A stretch of DNA of 64,000 bases, from positions 26,425,923-26,489,922 of the forward strand of contig OY992834.1 of assembly GCA_963921425.1 (NCBI GenBank). Direction: 5' to 3'. The position numbers and the translations under genes are program-made. Source of the DNA: Dryas octopetala (taxonomy: Eukaryota; Streptophyta; Magnoliopsida; Rosales; Rosaceae). Below the pieces are notes generated by a model. The model was given only the letters and a program-made list of their open reading frames with translations, made no database searches and was not told the DNA's origin. Of the stretch, positions 22,925 to 33,960 are shown piece after piece; the first letter of the stretch is position 1; each line of letters begins with the position of its first letter.

Positions 22925-25900
22925 AAGTTGGTGCATAAATATCGCACATGCCCAACTTGGATAGCGATGTATGGAAAGAACCACTAGTCACGGCATGAGT
23001 CATCATATCAGCCAGCTGATCCGCACTCCTAATATAAGGAACCTCAATCACACCAGAATCTAAATTATCCTTGATGTAGTTTCTGTCAAGCTCAATGTGC
23101 TTGGTTCGATCATGCTGCACCGGATTATTAGCAATTTCAATAGCCGCTGTGTTATCACAAAAGAGCACCATCGGTTTTTGGGGACCATACCCGAGTTCAT
23201 CCAAGAGAATTTTGAGCCAAGCAAGCTCAGTAGTCGCATGATGAAGGGCACGGTATTCCGCTTCTGCACTAGATAAAGATACCACCTTCTGTTTCTTACT
23301 CCTCCAAGTTACCAAGTTGCCCCCAACAAATGACACATACCCAGAAGTAGACTTTCTATCCAATTTGGATCCAGCAAAGTCAGAATCAGTATATCCCACA
23401 ATATCTAGGTGACCATGCCTGGAGAACATAACACCTTTACCTGGAGAGGATTTCAGATAAGCCAAAACACGATTCACTGCATCCATATGTCTATCACTCG
23501 GATTATGCATAAATTGACTCACAACACTAACTGCATATGATATGTCAGGTCTAGTATGAGCTAGATAGATCAACTTCCCTACTAACCTCTGATACCTCTC
23601 CTTGTTCGTTGGAACCTGATGAGCGTAAACAGCTAGACCATGGTTCACCTCAATAGGAGTATCCACAGGTTCGCAGGCAGAGTTACCAGTTTCGGCCAAG
23701 AGATCTAACACATACTTCCGTTGAGAGAGAAAAATTCCTTGCTTGGATCGAGATACTTCAATGCCCAAGAAGTATTTTAGAACTCCCAAGTCTTTCATTT
23801 CAAACTCCCTGGCCAGATACCTCCGAAGCTTCTCTATCTCACGTATGTCACTGCCTGTAACAATCATATCATCAACATAAACAATAAGCAAGGTAATGTT
23901 ATCACCATCCCTTTTATAGAACAGAGTGTGATCTGCCAAAGCTTGCCTAAAGCCATACTTTCTCATTGAGTAGCTAAACCTGCCAAACCAAGCCCTCGGC
24001 GACTGCTTCAATCCATACAACGCCTTCTTCAGCTTGCATACTTTACCTCCTTTTGGTGTAAATCCTGGAGGAGGATCCATATACACTTCCTCTACCAGAT
24101 CACCATGAAGAAATGCATTCTTCACATCAAACTGTCGTAGCGGCCAGTCCAGATTAACTGCAAGAGAGAGTATGACCCTAACAGTGTTCATCTTGGCTAC
24201 AGGGGCAAAGGTCTCTTGATAGTCAATCCCATAAGTCTGGGTGTAACCCTTGGCTACTAGTCTAGCCTTGTACCTGTCCACTGTCCCATCTGACTTATAC
24301 TTCACCGTAAATACCCACTTACACCCTACTGTCTTCTTTTCTCGAGGTAACTCGACCATCTCCCAAGTAGAGTTCTTCTGGAGAGCCTCCATCTCCTCTA
24401 CCATAGCATTCTTCCACTTGGGGTCTCCAAGGGCTTCCTGAAAATGACTAGGAACAGACACAGAAGACAACTGAAGGGCAAAAGCTAGATGAGATTTAGA
24501 CAACCGATGATATGAGATGAAATCAGACATTGGATAAATGACATTAGAAGATGACTTGGAAAAACCAAACCTATCAGGTTCTTTACGATCACGAAGAGGA
24601 TATTTCCTACCCTGACCACCGACTTGTAAATTCAAGTCAGCAGAATCTGAAGCTACAGTGGTAGGATCCAAATAAGAAGAATCTGAAACTATAGGATTAG
24701 AGTCCAAATCATTATCAAAGGTTATAGGAGAAGAGACATGTACCTCAGAATTAATCTTGGAAGAGTCATTCGATGGCATGGTAGTATCATCAAGAGAAGT
24801 ACTGGAATCAGAAGGAGGCACGGCAGTAGCATCTTTGTTCCTTCTTGTATAGTGTTTTTGGAACAACTGTGCTGGCCTTTCACCCCTACCTTCTTCAGGT
24901 TCGGATTCAGTCTCCATAAGATTTGGGGTATTAGAAATCTCCCCCTCACCCAAAGTAGCTGAATCCTCCCCCTTACCTGAAATCCACAATCTTTTTTCTG
25001 CCAACCATAATTGTTCCTCTTCCTTACTATTAATCTCCCCCGGAAGAGGAATCAAAGACACATCCCCAGAAAAATAAGACACTCGTTCACAGAATTGAAC
25101 GTCCATAGATACATAGTATTTGCCCGTAGGGGGATGAAAACACTTATATCCCTTTTGGGAATTAGAGTATCCAAGAAAGACACACCGAATAGCACGTGGA
25201 TCAAGCTTATCCCTATGAAGAGAATGAACATGAACATAACACACACAACCAAAAATCTTAGGACAAAGATTAAGGGTAGAAGGAATAGAGTGGAACCGTG
25301 ATAACATCCTCAAAGGAGTTTGGTAGTCAATGATACGGGCAGGCATTCGATTGATAAGAAAAACAGCAGTCATGACAGCATCTGCCCAGAAACGTTTAGG
25401 AACATGCATAGTAAAACATAAGGCCCTAGCTACCTCTAGGAGATGCCGGTTCTTACGTTCTGCTATACCGTTCTGTTGTGGTGTGTAGGCACACGTTGTC
25501 TGGTGAAGGATGCCATGGAGTTTGAAGAAATCAGCAAGAGACTGATTCACAAATTCAAGACCATTATCAGAATGAAAAACCTGAACCTGAGTATGAAACT
25601 GTGTGACAATCATTTTGTAAAATTGAGGAATAACATGGATAACGTCACTCTTAGACTTTAGCAAATACACCCAGCTTACCCTAGTGCAGTCATCAATAAA
25701 TGAAACAAAGTATTTATGACCCGAAGCAGACGGGGTAGAAAAAGGACCCCAAACATCAGTATAAACACAAGAAAAAGGTTTCGAACTTTTATTGGAACTG
25801 AGTTTGAAAGGAACACGATGATTTTTAGCATAAATGCATTGTTCACATCTTAAGCTAGAAATAGAAACATTGCAAAACAACTTAGGAAATAAACGTTCTA

Positions 25901-27344
25901 AGTAGGCAAATGAAGAATGACCTAAACGACAATGCCATAAAAGAATTTTTTCCCTATCAGACCTCTCTCTCTCTACGTGAAAGCCGCGACTAGATTCGGA
26001 TTGCAATGCCGTGGCCCCCTCCAAGTAGTACAGACCTCCTCTCTCCTTACCAATGCCAATCGTCGTCTTCGTGAGATTGTCCTGAAACACACAATGAGTA
26101 GAATGAAAGGTTACAGAACAGTTGAGACGCTTGGTAAGCTGGCTAATAGAAAGAAGGTTATTAGAGAGAGTAGGTGCAAGTAAGACAGAAGACATGGAGA
26201 ACGTGGGAGAAAGTGAGACATTCCCGGCCCCTGTAACTGGCATGGGAGTCCCATCAGCAACCTGAACAGACTTAACAGGTGGAGATATTAGAGAATCAAA
26301 CAAGGAAGAATTACTAGTCATATGATCAGTAGCCCCTGAATCAATAACCCAAGTGTTATTAGCAGAAGAAATAAAGGCTAAACCAAAATTACCTCCTTGA
26401 GAAGACACTCGTGAGACATGAGAAGCAGAAGAAAGAGATGTGTCAGCAAGGGCAGCCTGAGAAGATTTCTTGTTCTTCCTCTCAGCTTGCTTCAGCTTAT
26501 ACCACTCCGGGTAGCCATGCTTCTTCCAGCAAACGTCGACGGTATGTCTGGTACCATTGCAGTGAGTGCAGCGACGAGTAAGAGGGTCAGATGGACCATA
26601 AGTAGGAGCAGGAGGTGAGGCTGACCGAAGGCTACCCTTCTGGACTACCAGGGCTGATGCCTCAGAAGAAACTTCAGTTCCCATTGTAACCCGTCGTTGT
26701 GCTTCACGACGAACCAGTGAGTATGTCTCTTCCAGGCTGGGCAAAGGAGAAGTCGCCAAAACCCGACTGCTAACTTGATCCAAACTGTGATCAAGACCTG
26801 CAAGGAACATATAAACTCTATCTTCGGCGATGCGCTTCCTTTGCTTTTCAATATCAGCCGTACACTCCATGTCATTAGGCCTCCGATAATCTAACTCCAT
26901 AAAAATGGAGTTCATCTCATTGTAGTATTCTGTGAGAGTCCGACCATCTTGACGTAGCTGAAAAGTTTTCTTCATCAGTTCATAAACTTGAGAAGAATCA
27001 GAGACATCCAAATAGCTCCTCTTAACAGCATCCCAAACCTCCTTTGATGTTCCACACTGAACAAAATGAGACATAAGGTTAGGTGTCATGGAATTAATAA
27101 GCCATGATTTTACCATAGCATCCTCAGCTTCCCATTCATCATAGGCCGAATCATCAACAGCAGGCGCAACTTTCCTTCCAGTAATATAGCCTTTCTTTTT
27201 TCTACCTGCAATATGCATCTCTAGAATTTTTGACCAAACACGATAATTTGTACCATCCAATTTCATATGGATTTGAGAGGAATTATCCTGAATGGTCACA
27301 GCAGTTGGCATCTTGCTGTCAGGAGTCATTTTTCCGTCAGACAT
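22923..27344 (-). CDS. Copia gag-pol polyprotein, 1473 aa, uninterrupted
   Basis: This single frame encodes everything needed for copia-type transposition. Gag occupies residues ~15-240 (UBN2/Retrotran_gag type, beginning around KLDGTNYRVWSKILEMHI). A CX2CX4HX4C zinc knuckle (CTHCNGTRHTVDVC) lies at ~262-275. The aspartic protease motif is WVIDSGATDHM (~333). The GAG-pre-integrase HHCC zinc site spans WHCRLGH to CEQC. The integrase D,D,E core is visible as DVWGPF, HSDNG and PQQNGIAERKNR. Reverse transcriptase has YVDDMIVTGS at ~1145 with catalytic DD. RNase H has TDSDFAGSKLDRKSTSG and SSAEAEYRAL. No frameshift or stop is present. Gag and pol are fused without a separate frame, as is usual for plant copia. 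The LTR TATA box suggests LTR-driven transcription. Confidence 0.95.
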   Translation of the reverse strand: MSDGKMTPDSKMPTAVTIQDNSSQIHMKLDGTNYRVWSKILEMHIAGRKKKGYITGRKVAPAVDDSAYDEWEAEDAMVKSWLINSMTPNLMSHFVQCGTSKEVWDAVKRSYLDVSDSSQVYELMKKTFQLRQDGRTLTEYYNEMNSIFMELDYRRPNDMECTADIEKQRKRIAEDRVYMFLAGLDHSLDQVSSRVLATSPLPSLEETYSLVRREAQRRVTMGTEVSSEASALVVQKGSLRSASPPAPTYGPSDPLTRRCTHCNGTRHTVDVCWKKHGYPEWYKLKQAERKNKKSSQAALADTSLSSASHVSRVSSQGGNFGLAFISSANNTWVIDSGATDHMTSNSSLFDSLISPPVKSVQVADGTPMPVTGAGNVSLSPTFSMSSVLLAPTLSNNLLSISQLTKRLNCSVTFHSTHCVFQDNLTKTTIGIGKERGGLYYLEGATALQSESSRGFHVERERSDREKILLWHCRLGHSSFAYLERLFPKLFCNVSISSLRCEQCIYAKNHRVPFKLSSNKSSKPFSCVYTDVWGPFSTPSASGHKYFVSFIDDCTRVSWVYLLKSKSDVIHVIPQFYKMIVTQFHTQVQVFHSDNGLEFVNQSLADFFKLHGILHQTTCAYTPQQNGIAERKNRHLLEVARALCFTMHVPKRFWADAVMTAVFLINRMPARIIDYQTPLRMLSRFHSIPSTLNLCPKIFGCVCYVHVHSLHRDKLDPRAIRCVFLGYSNSQKGYKCFHPPTGKYYVSMDVQFCERVSYFSGDVSLIPLPGEINSKEEEQLWLAEKRLWISGKGEDSATLGEGEISNTPNLMETESEPEEGRGERPAQLFQKHYTRRNKDATAVPPSDSSTSLDDTTMPSNDSSKINSEVHVSSPITFDNDLDSNPIVSDSSYLDPTTVASDSADLNLQVGGQGRKYPLRDRKEPDRFGFSKSSSNVIYPMSDFISYHRLSKSHLAFALQLSSVSVPSHFQEALGDPKWKNAMVEEMEALQKNSTWEMVELPREKKTVGCKWVFTVKYKSDGTVDRYKARLVAKGYTQTYGIDYQETFAPVAKMNTVRVILSLAVNLDWPLRQFDVKNAFLHGDLVEEVYMDPPPGFTPKGGKVCKLKKALYGLKQSPRAWFGRFSYSMRKYGFRQALADHTLFYKRDGDNITLLIVYVDDMIVTGSDIREIEKLRRYLAREFEMKDLGVLKYFLGIEVSRSKQGIFLSQRKYVLDLLAETGNSACEPVDTPIEVNHGLAVYAHQVPTNKERYQRLVGKLIYLAHTRPDISYAVSVVSQFMHNPSDRHMDAVNRVLAYLKSSPGKGVMFSRHGHLDIVGYTDSDFAGSKLDRKSTSGYVSFVGGNLVTWRSKKQKVVSLSSAEAEYRALHHATTELAWLKILLDELGYGPQKPMVLFCDNTAAIEIANNPVQHDRTKHIELDRNYIKDNLDSGVIEVPYIRSADQLADMMTHAVTSGSFHTSLSKLGMCDIYAPT

Positions 27345-27540
27345 ATCAGATATGCTTAATTCTGTTAACCAGAAGGGTGAAAAACAGAAGTTATAAAAGT
27401 CACTGATTTAAAAAACAGAAATCACAAAACCAGCCACGCAGAAACAACTTCTGGACCCTGTGCAATCTGGGTTCTGTTATAAGCAGAGAACAGAAACCAC
27501 TTGTTGGAACAAAGGATCGGCGTCAGAAAGAATCGTGGAA

Positions 27541-27804
27541 GGATCGGCGGCGCTGCAGGCAGGAAGGATCGACGGCGCTGCAAGCAGGAAGGATCGACGG
27601 CGCTGCAAGCAGAAGGGATCGACGGCGTTCCTGGATGGCGGTGGCGTCGTTATCTGGGCAGCGTCGTCGTCGTCTGGGCGGCGTCGTCGTCAGCTGGTCG
27701 TCGTCTTCTGGGCAGCAGCGTCGCCAACTTCTGGGTGGCGTCGGCGTCAGCTGGTCGTCGTCTTCTGGGCAGCAGCGTCGCCAACTTCTGGGTGGCGTCG
27801 GCGT
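27541..27804. repeat. GC-rich tandem repeats in the copia 5' leader
   Basis: A 25-bp unit (GGATCGACGGCGCTGCAAGC...) is repeated at 27541, 27566 and 27591, with a partial fourth copy at 27616. A separate 57-bp unit starting CAGCTGGTCGTCGTC is repeated at 27691-27747 and 27748-27804. Both lie between the 5' LTR and the gag start, in a GC-rich patch unlike the AT-rich surroundings. Confidence 0.9.
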
Positions 27805-27949
27805 CTGCTGGTTGTCGTCGTCTTCTGGGCAGATGAATGTAGGTACAGAAAATACTAGTATTTGTATTTTCTAAGTATTTTGTAGAATTTAGGGTTTGCT
27901 TTCAGCAAGAATAGAGATTAGGCAGCGGAAGAAAAATCTTTAGCCATCA

Positions 27950-27961
27950 GCTCTGATACCA
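27950..27961 (-). other. tRNA primer-binding site
   Basis: TGGTATCAGAGC on the minus strand, immediately after the 5' LTR. This is the common initiator-methionine tRNA primer site of plant copia elements. Confidence 0.9.
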
Positions 27962-28115
27962 AATTGAGAATTATAATTAGGCTGAATGAATAATCTTCAT
28001 TATACTGTGTATATTTATACAGGATACAAATACCAAAGATGGTAAGTCAACTATACAATTAAAACTGCTAACTTATTGCTAATTGACAACTAATTACAGC
28101 TAATACACGCTAACT
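27962..28115 (-). repeat. 5' LTR of the copia element
   Basis: 154 bp, apparently identical to the 3' LTR. Identity of the two LTRs implies that little time has passed since insertion. Confidence 0.93.
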
Positions 28116-28120
28116 AAAGG

Positions 28121-28589
28121 CAATAAGATTTGATAACAATCATGGGTTATCATAGTCAAACACAAATATTATCCTCAAGCTAGAACAGCCACCCCCCTGC
28201 ATAGTTACAATTTTTTTCATTATTTACACAACTAAATGATGTTTGTTTCATCATTTGCTTCACTCCCAACACTCGCGTGCAAGAAGGCTTTTCCCTTACA
28301 CTTGAATTTAGTGGTGATTGCATAACCAAATAAAGTATTTTATCCAAAAAGCATCAAAACATAAACTAAAACCAAAATCTATATGATGTATTCCTAATAG
28401 TCAGTATTTGATTCTTCATACAGATATCCTAAACTCAACAAAATACAAATTGTTATCATGAAAGCTCCAAGCTTAAAGAAAATGAAAATAATGTCAGAGT
28501 AAATCATTGGCTTAATAGCTTCAAACCCCAAAAATCAAATTCACCAAAAATTGATTACCAAGAACAAGAGGAATGAGGATGGTTTATTT
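28121..28589. other. Gene-free stretch
   Basis: AT-rich DNA between the copia element and the HMG-box pseudogene. I see no coding or structural feature, although the 3' part of the pseudogene may extend into it. Confidence 0.5.
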
Positions 28590-28960
28590 CAAAAGGCCCA
28601 CTTGTAAACAGGAAAATCTATAGCTGTCTTCTACTTGTGCTCCTCCTCCTTGAGCTGCATTGCTTCACTCACACTGTTATATCCTTTTAAGTCACTTGCA
28701 AATAAACTTCATTTTTCAGCCTGATACATCTCTTCATAAGGCTTTTTCTCTTATGCACTGAAGTTCTTCCACGTGGTCCCCAAATTTTTTGAGATTTCCT
28801 TAATTCTTAATCTCATTTCCGATGTTTAAACCATAAAGAAGGGCTGCCCTTTTCCTTTTAGGGAACACCTTCTATTTCTTGTCATTCAGTTATTGAACGA
28901 TTGGGCATGCCACAGTGGGTTTGAATTCCTTCAACTTCTTCCTTTTCAAGCTCATTTGCA
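28590..28960 (-). pseudogene. Decayed HMG-box protein fragment (3xHMG-box type)
   Basis: One minus-strand frame from about 28850 to 28600 reads KEISKNLGTTWKNFSA, stop, EKKPYEEMYQAEK, stop, then SVSEAMQLKEEEHK, stop, KTA. WKNxSxEEKKPYEExYQAEK followed by an EAMxLxEEEQKQKTA helix is what I recall from the second HMG box of plant 3xHMG-box proteins, which bind mitotic chromosomes. At least three in-frame stops make it non-functional. No introns interrupt the ~80 codons I can follow, so a processed origin is possible but not shown. Confidence 0.6.
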
Positions 28961-29061
28961 AAGGTATCAAAATAGCAAATACAATTGATGCCACAGTGTC
29001 CCAAAACTCTTCTTGCTTTGCGATTCTTTTAAACAAATAACAAATACAATGATTAGAACAA

Positions 29062-30977
29062 ACCTAAGTTCAAAAAGTTGCTTGTGAGTACCTCAACTTT
29101 CATTTCGTGACAACCATATATCTCCATCAACTTTTCTGTCTGTCAATCTGTTAAGGACCTATGTTACACGCCACATAAACAAAAAAAATAATAAAAAAAT
29201 TAATTAACCTCAAAAAATGAAATAATTGAAAAAAAAAAAAAACACAAAAAAATTCAGCAATTCACCCCCAACCCGCAACCCATCTCCCTCCCCACCATCT
29301 CCACCCTCACCTGCAAAAAAAAAAAAAAAAAAAAAAAAAACAAACCCAGATTCAACCCCAACTCACAACCCTCCCCTCCCTCCCAGCCACCTACCCTGCC
29401 GTCGAACCCACCACCGAAGGCAACCCCAACCCACTATTGATGGCAACTCCTTACCTGACCAAAAAAAAAAAAACAAAGGAAAAAAAGAACCCAGATTCAA
29501 CCCTTAACCCCACCACCCAAGACCCCACAGATGAGAACTCTGAAGGTACAACGAGACTCAGAGCGACGAGGGAAGCAAAACCCAACCGCTCCGGCATCCC
29601 AACTTCGCTGGAATAGGCAGATCGCCGCTGGAGGTTGTAAAGAAGGTGAGGAGGATTGCATTTTGGAAATACTTCATAAGCATTTGCTGGGGTTGTTTGT
29701 CGTGTGAGAAATTATATGCCTAAAACAACAGGAAAGCCATTTATCTTGAAGGCTAGAATCCATATTATGTAGAGAAAAGGCTCGCTAAGAAGAAAATTGA
29801 AGTTGTATGTAAACTTTTTTTTATTCTTTTAACCCTGTCAAATTCTTTGGCCCAGCTGCCAAACATTATACCCTTTGTATTGACAAAAATTTATATGTAA
29901 AATTACACATCCTATAAATATACCATCATTTTTCTGTAAGATGATCGATTTACAAAACTAGTATTTAACTTGATGTTATGATCTTGACAGCGGGAGAGCA
30001 AACCAAATTACAGTAGACAGTAATCAACAAAATCTTTATTGAAAATTCAAACACTTGGTAAATTAGTAACTTGCCATCGGTGGTCGGTTCGGCGGCGGGG
30101 TGGGTGGCTGGGAAGGAGGGGAGGTTTGTGGGTTGGGGATCTGGGTTTGGTTTTTTTTTTTTTTTTTTTTTTTTGCAAGTGAGGATGGAGATGGTGGGGA
30201 GGGAGGTGGGGCTGCGGGTTGGGGGTGAATTGCAGAAATTTTTTTGGTTTTTTTTTTTTTTTTTCAATTCTTTCATTTTTTAAGGTTAATTGATTTTTTT
30301 ATTAATTTTTTGTCTATATGGCATTTTTTATAAGCCATGTCAATGTGCCACGTAGGAGCTTAACGACCTAACTAGAGGTGTCAAACGGGTCTGCCCAACC
30401 CGTTTAAGTTGAGCCCATCGTGCTTTCGTGCAGTGCTTGGGTCGGCCCATATAGTTAAGACCTAAGCCTAGTACTGCCCACGGCCCGCGGGCCATTCGTG
30501 CTCGTGTCGTGCCTTAAACGGGCAGGCCCACGGACCTTTTTTTTATTTTTATTTTTTAGGGTGATAAAACTAGTCTCATGATATTTTTTCTTATTTATAA
30601 TTAAATATTAACATTATTTGTCATGAAAACTGAATATTTTTGTTGAAAAGTTCTTTAAAAATGGAAAAAAACAATGTTAAAATAGTCGTGCCTAATTCAG
30701 GCTCATTTCGTGCCCGTGCTTGGCCCGTGTCGTGCTCGTGCCGTGCCGTGCCCGATAGGCTAAAAACTTTGGCCCGGCCCATTTAATCGTGCCGTGCCGT
30801 GTCATGCTCGGGCCAGCCCGACCCATTTGACACCTCTAGACCTAACAGACAAAAAAATTGACGGAGATACGTAGTTGTCACGGAATGAAAGCTGAAGTAC
30901 TGACGAGCAACTTTTTGAACTTGAGGCATGAACTTGAAATATGGTGCATACTTAAGGTACCTATTTATAATTTACTC
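29062..30977. mobile_element. Long-TIR element (family C) carrying a nested hAT MITE
   Basis: The left arm (about 29062-29330) and right arm (about 30080-30364 continuing at 30847-30977) are complementary. Each contains AAGTTCAAAAAGTTG, a CCACGTAGG/CCACATAA segment and a low-complexity CCAACCC-rich inner part with long A or T runs. The outermost ~60 bp are missing on the left. The same arm motifs are in 33990-35252. The interior is non-coding. The right arm is interrupted by the hAT MITE at 30373-30838. Confidence 0.7.
30365..30846. mobile_element. hAT-type MITE with perfect 8-bp target duplication
   Basis: The body is 30373-30838. GACCTAAC is duplicated at 30365-30372 and 30839-30846. The terminal inverted repeats are TAGAGGTGTCAAACGGGTC and, complemented from the right, TAGAGGTGTCAAATGGGTC. 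8-bp duplications and TAG-starting ends fit hAT elements. The interior is rich in CGTGCC/GGCCCG and has no transposase. Confidence 0.9.
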
Positions 30978-31806
30978 TTTTTTTATTGTATTCATGGACA
31001 GAATAGAAAGTTTGGAAATTTTTTTGATGATTTAACAGAAAAATAGATATCATGTGACAAATTGGCACATATTGATAACTTCAAGTGGTAAATTAGCAAC
31101 AAAAAAATTTCGGTGATATAAGAGCACCACCCCTAGGCACTATAGTTCAGGTGGTATTTGGGTAAAAAAGCCTTAATTTAATGGGAAAATACTAACTAGT
31201 AACTTAGCCTGATGATGTTCTTTGCAAACAAATTATAAGGTGCCTCGCTTCTATAGTGTCTGTTCACCATCCGATCACAAAAATATATACCAAGCAAGTT
31301 ACACATTGCAAATCAAAGTCATTTACAGATGGTGTAAGAAATACGGGTTTGAGCTCATATGGTATAAGAATTCTGGGTTTGAGCTAATATTCACTTGGAA
31401 CAAAAAGCTCAAGAATTGCAAGAAAATTTCACAACTCCGTAAATTAAGACTCAATACACAGAAAAACTCAAAAACATGTGTCCTTTCAAATACTAGACCA
31501 GAACAACATCAACTCCATTGCAAAAAACAATTTTTCAATAGTCAGATCTTTACAAAATCCAAAATTTCATTGAACCAAACTAAACTCACACCATAATCCC
31601 ATCAACATAGAAGACGGATTTATTTTCTTTTGATAAAGGTTGGACATGCGACAACATATCAGTGGCTGGTCAGACCACATAGACTGGTGAGGCAGTCCCA
31701 CTGAACTTCCTCATTGAGAAAGACCTCTTACAACAATGGAGAACCAATCAACCTAGCTCAGGGCTTGTCACAGCATCCATTACCAAGCTCAGGGCTTGTC
31801 ACAGCA
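30978..31806. other. Gene-free stretch with a short direct repeat
   Basis: No gene is seen. Near 31755-31815 a ~31-bp segment containing AGCTCAGGGCTTGTCACAGC is present twice in tandem. Confidence 0.5.
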
Positions 31807-32888
31807 TCCATTACCATTAGAGACGAACGAACCAACAACCCTAATACCCCTATTTGCTTTCAATTAACCGACCTAATACCCATGTTGGCAATCACATTGC
31901 CATGAGTCAACTCTCAAGCAAATATAGGGGCCTAAACTAAAATCCCAAAAGCAAAAAACTAAATGCAAATGGCTCGACAAGACGGTGGAAACAAAACCAG
32001 CAAATAGCAAAATACAAAATAGAAATAGGGACTACATTCCTGGCTAGCCAACTTGTAGCAACCAGTAATAAGGCTTGGCTTGAGTTATTTGTTTTATTTC
32101 AAAATCCTAGGACACAAGGTAACAACAACTATAGCAGATTTTTCCATATTCAATCCCATATATGATTCAGCATCCAAACCAACTTCAACAAATGAAAACC
32201 AAGAAAATCAAGAATTAATGCACACTTATATATATATATATATATACGATAAAAAGAAAATAAGCAATTTCATCATCAGATAAAAAGAAAACCTAGAAAA
32301 GAAAAAGAAATTCTCCTATTACTATTAGAGAGGAACGATCCGACAAACCAATACGCCTATTTTCTTTTGATTAACCGACCCTAATGCCCCTATTTGCTTT
32401 TGATGCCAGTTCCACGAGAAGAAATCTTCTTGTTCAAACAGGGGCTAAAAGCAGCAGAAAATAAACTAAACAGGATTGTGTAGAAGATGTTGGCATTCAC
32501 ATTGCCATGACTCAACTCTCAAGCAAATAGAATGGGGGCCTAAACTAAAAACCCAAAAGCAAAAAACTAAATGCAAATGGCTCAACATGACAGAAACCAG
32601 CAAATACCTAAATGCAAAATAGAAATGGAGACTACATTCCTGGATAGCCAACTTGTAGCAACCAGTAATAAGGCTTGGATTGAGTTGTTTGTTATATTTC
32701 AATATTCTGGGTCACAAGGGTAACAACAACTATATCAGATTTTTCCATATTCAATCCCATATATAATTCAGCATCCAAACCAATTTTCAAAAAATGAAAA
32801 CCAAGCAAATCAAAGATTGATGCATATATATATATATAAGACAAAAAGAAAAGCAGCAATTTCATCATCAGATAAAAAGAAAAGAAAA
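31807..32888. repeat. Diverged tandem segmental duplication (~500-600 bp unit)
   Basis: The unit at about 31807-32288 recurs at about 32321-32888. Shared landmarks are ATTAGAGACGAACGA / ATTAGAGAGGAACGA, CACATTGCCATGA at 31891 and 32499, and GGCTTGGCTTGAGTT / GGCTTGGATTGAGTT. The second copy has an extra ~100 bp. Each ends with a short (TA)n tract. It lies directly downstream of the 3' end of the eS25 gene. No coding capacity is evident. Confidence 0.8.
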
Positions 32889-33019
32889 TAAATTCTCTAG
32901 GTTTTCAATATAAGATTGTAAATTGAAAATGACACAATGCTGCTAAATAGTCCAAACGAACACAACACTAATAAACAAAAGTAGCATTGAAAATAAATTG
33001 TCAAAATGAAATTGATGAC

Positions 33020-33461
<442 letters not shown>

Positions 33462-33573
33462 TGATTGGATTAGAGAGCGAGAGACAGACGAAGTGACAGA
33501 GAGAGATGGGAGAGGGGGCTGCGAGAAGTGAGAGAGATGGGAGGAGTTGGGGTTTAAAGAAACGATCTTTAGC

Positions 33574-33689
33574 TAGGGTTTCCTCAAAGGGATAAGATGA
33601 CAACGTTTTTTATTTTGGGCCAGTTTTAGGTCCATTAAATTAAGCTAACAAGCCCAGAGGCCCAAAAAAAAATTGAGTCAACTAGCCCA
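33574..33689 (-). promoter_or_regulatory. Telo-box and site II elements upstream of RPS25
   Basis: On the minus strand there is a telo-box AAACCCTA at 33581-33574. Farther upstream are site II-type TGGGCY motifs: TGGGCT at 33656-33651, TGGGCC at 33664-33659 and TGGGCT at 33689-33684. A plus-strand TGGGCC lies at 33616-33621. Telo-boxes combined with site II elements are known from plant ribosomal-protein promoters active in dividing cells. Confidence 0.7.
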
Positions 33690-33960
33690 GCATATGCTAA
33701 AAAATTGGGTACTGTTAATAAAAACTATATGTACATTTTTATTAAACATGTTTCTAATTTACAATTTTTTTTACAGATTTAATAACATATGCATGTGTAT
33801 TGGTAAGACACAATTAGAATTCATAGAATCTCTTAATGAAAAATATATTATAAGATGGCCACGGCAGTCACAAATTTATTTGTTTGCTTAAAGATTATTA
33901 TCACTCACTATAATACAACAGATGATTTTGATCACTATTAAGTTTTTGGATGTAAAATAT

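Larger units (their letters stand above)
22757..28120 (-). mobile_element. Intact Ty1/copia LTR retrotransposon, 5354 bp
   Basis: The element is 22762-28115 on the minus strand. LTRs of 154 bp lie at 22762-22915 (3' LTR) and 27962-28115 (5' LTR) and look identical base for base. A 5-bp target duplication (AAAGG on the plus strand) is at 22757-22761 and 28116-28120. A primer-binding site TGGTATCAGAGC, complementary to initiator tRNA-Met in plant copia elements, abuts the 5' LTR. A polypurine tract GAGGGGGAG abuts the 3' LTR. One uninterrupted gag-pol frame fills the middle. The protease-integrase-RT-RNase H order defines copia. The LTR ends are AG...TT on the coding strand rather than TG...CA. 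Confidence 0.96.

Noticed and set aside
27460..27874. Three overlapping plus-strand frames
   Set aside because: They lie antisense to the copia leader and follow its GC-rich tandem repeats.
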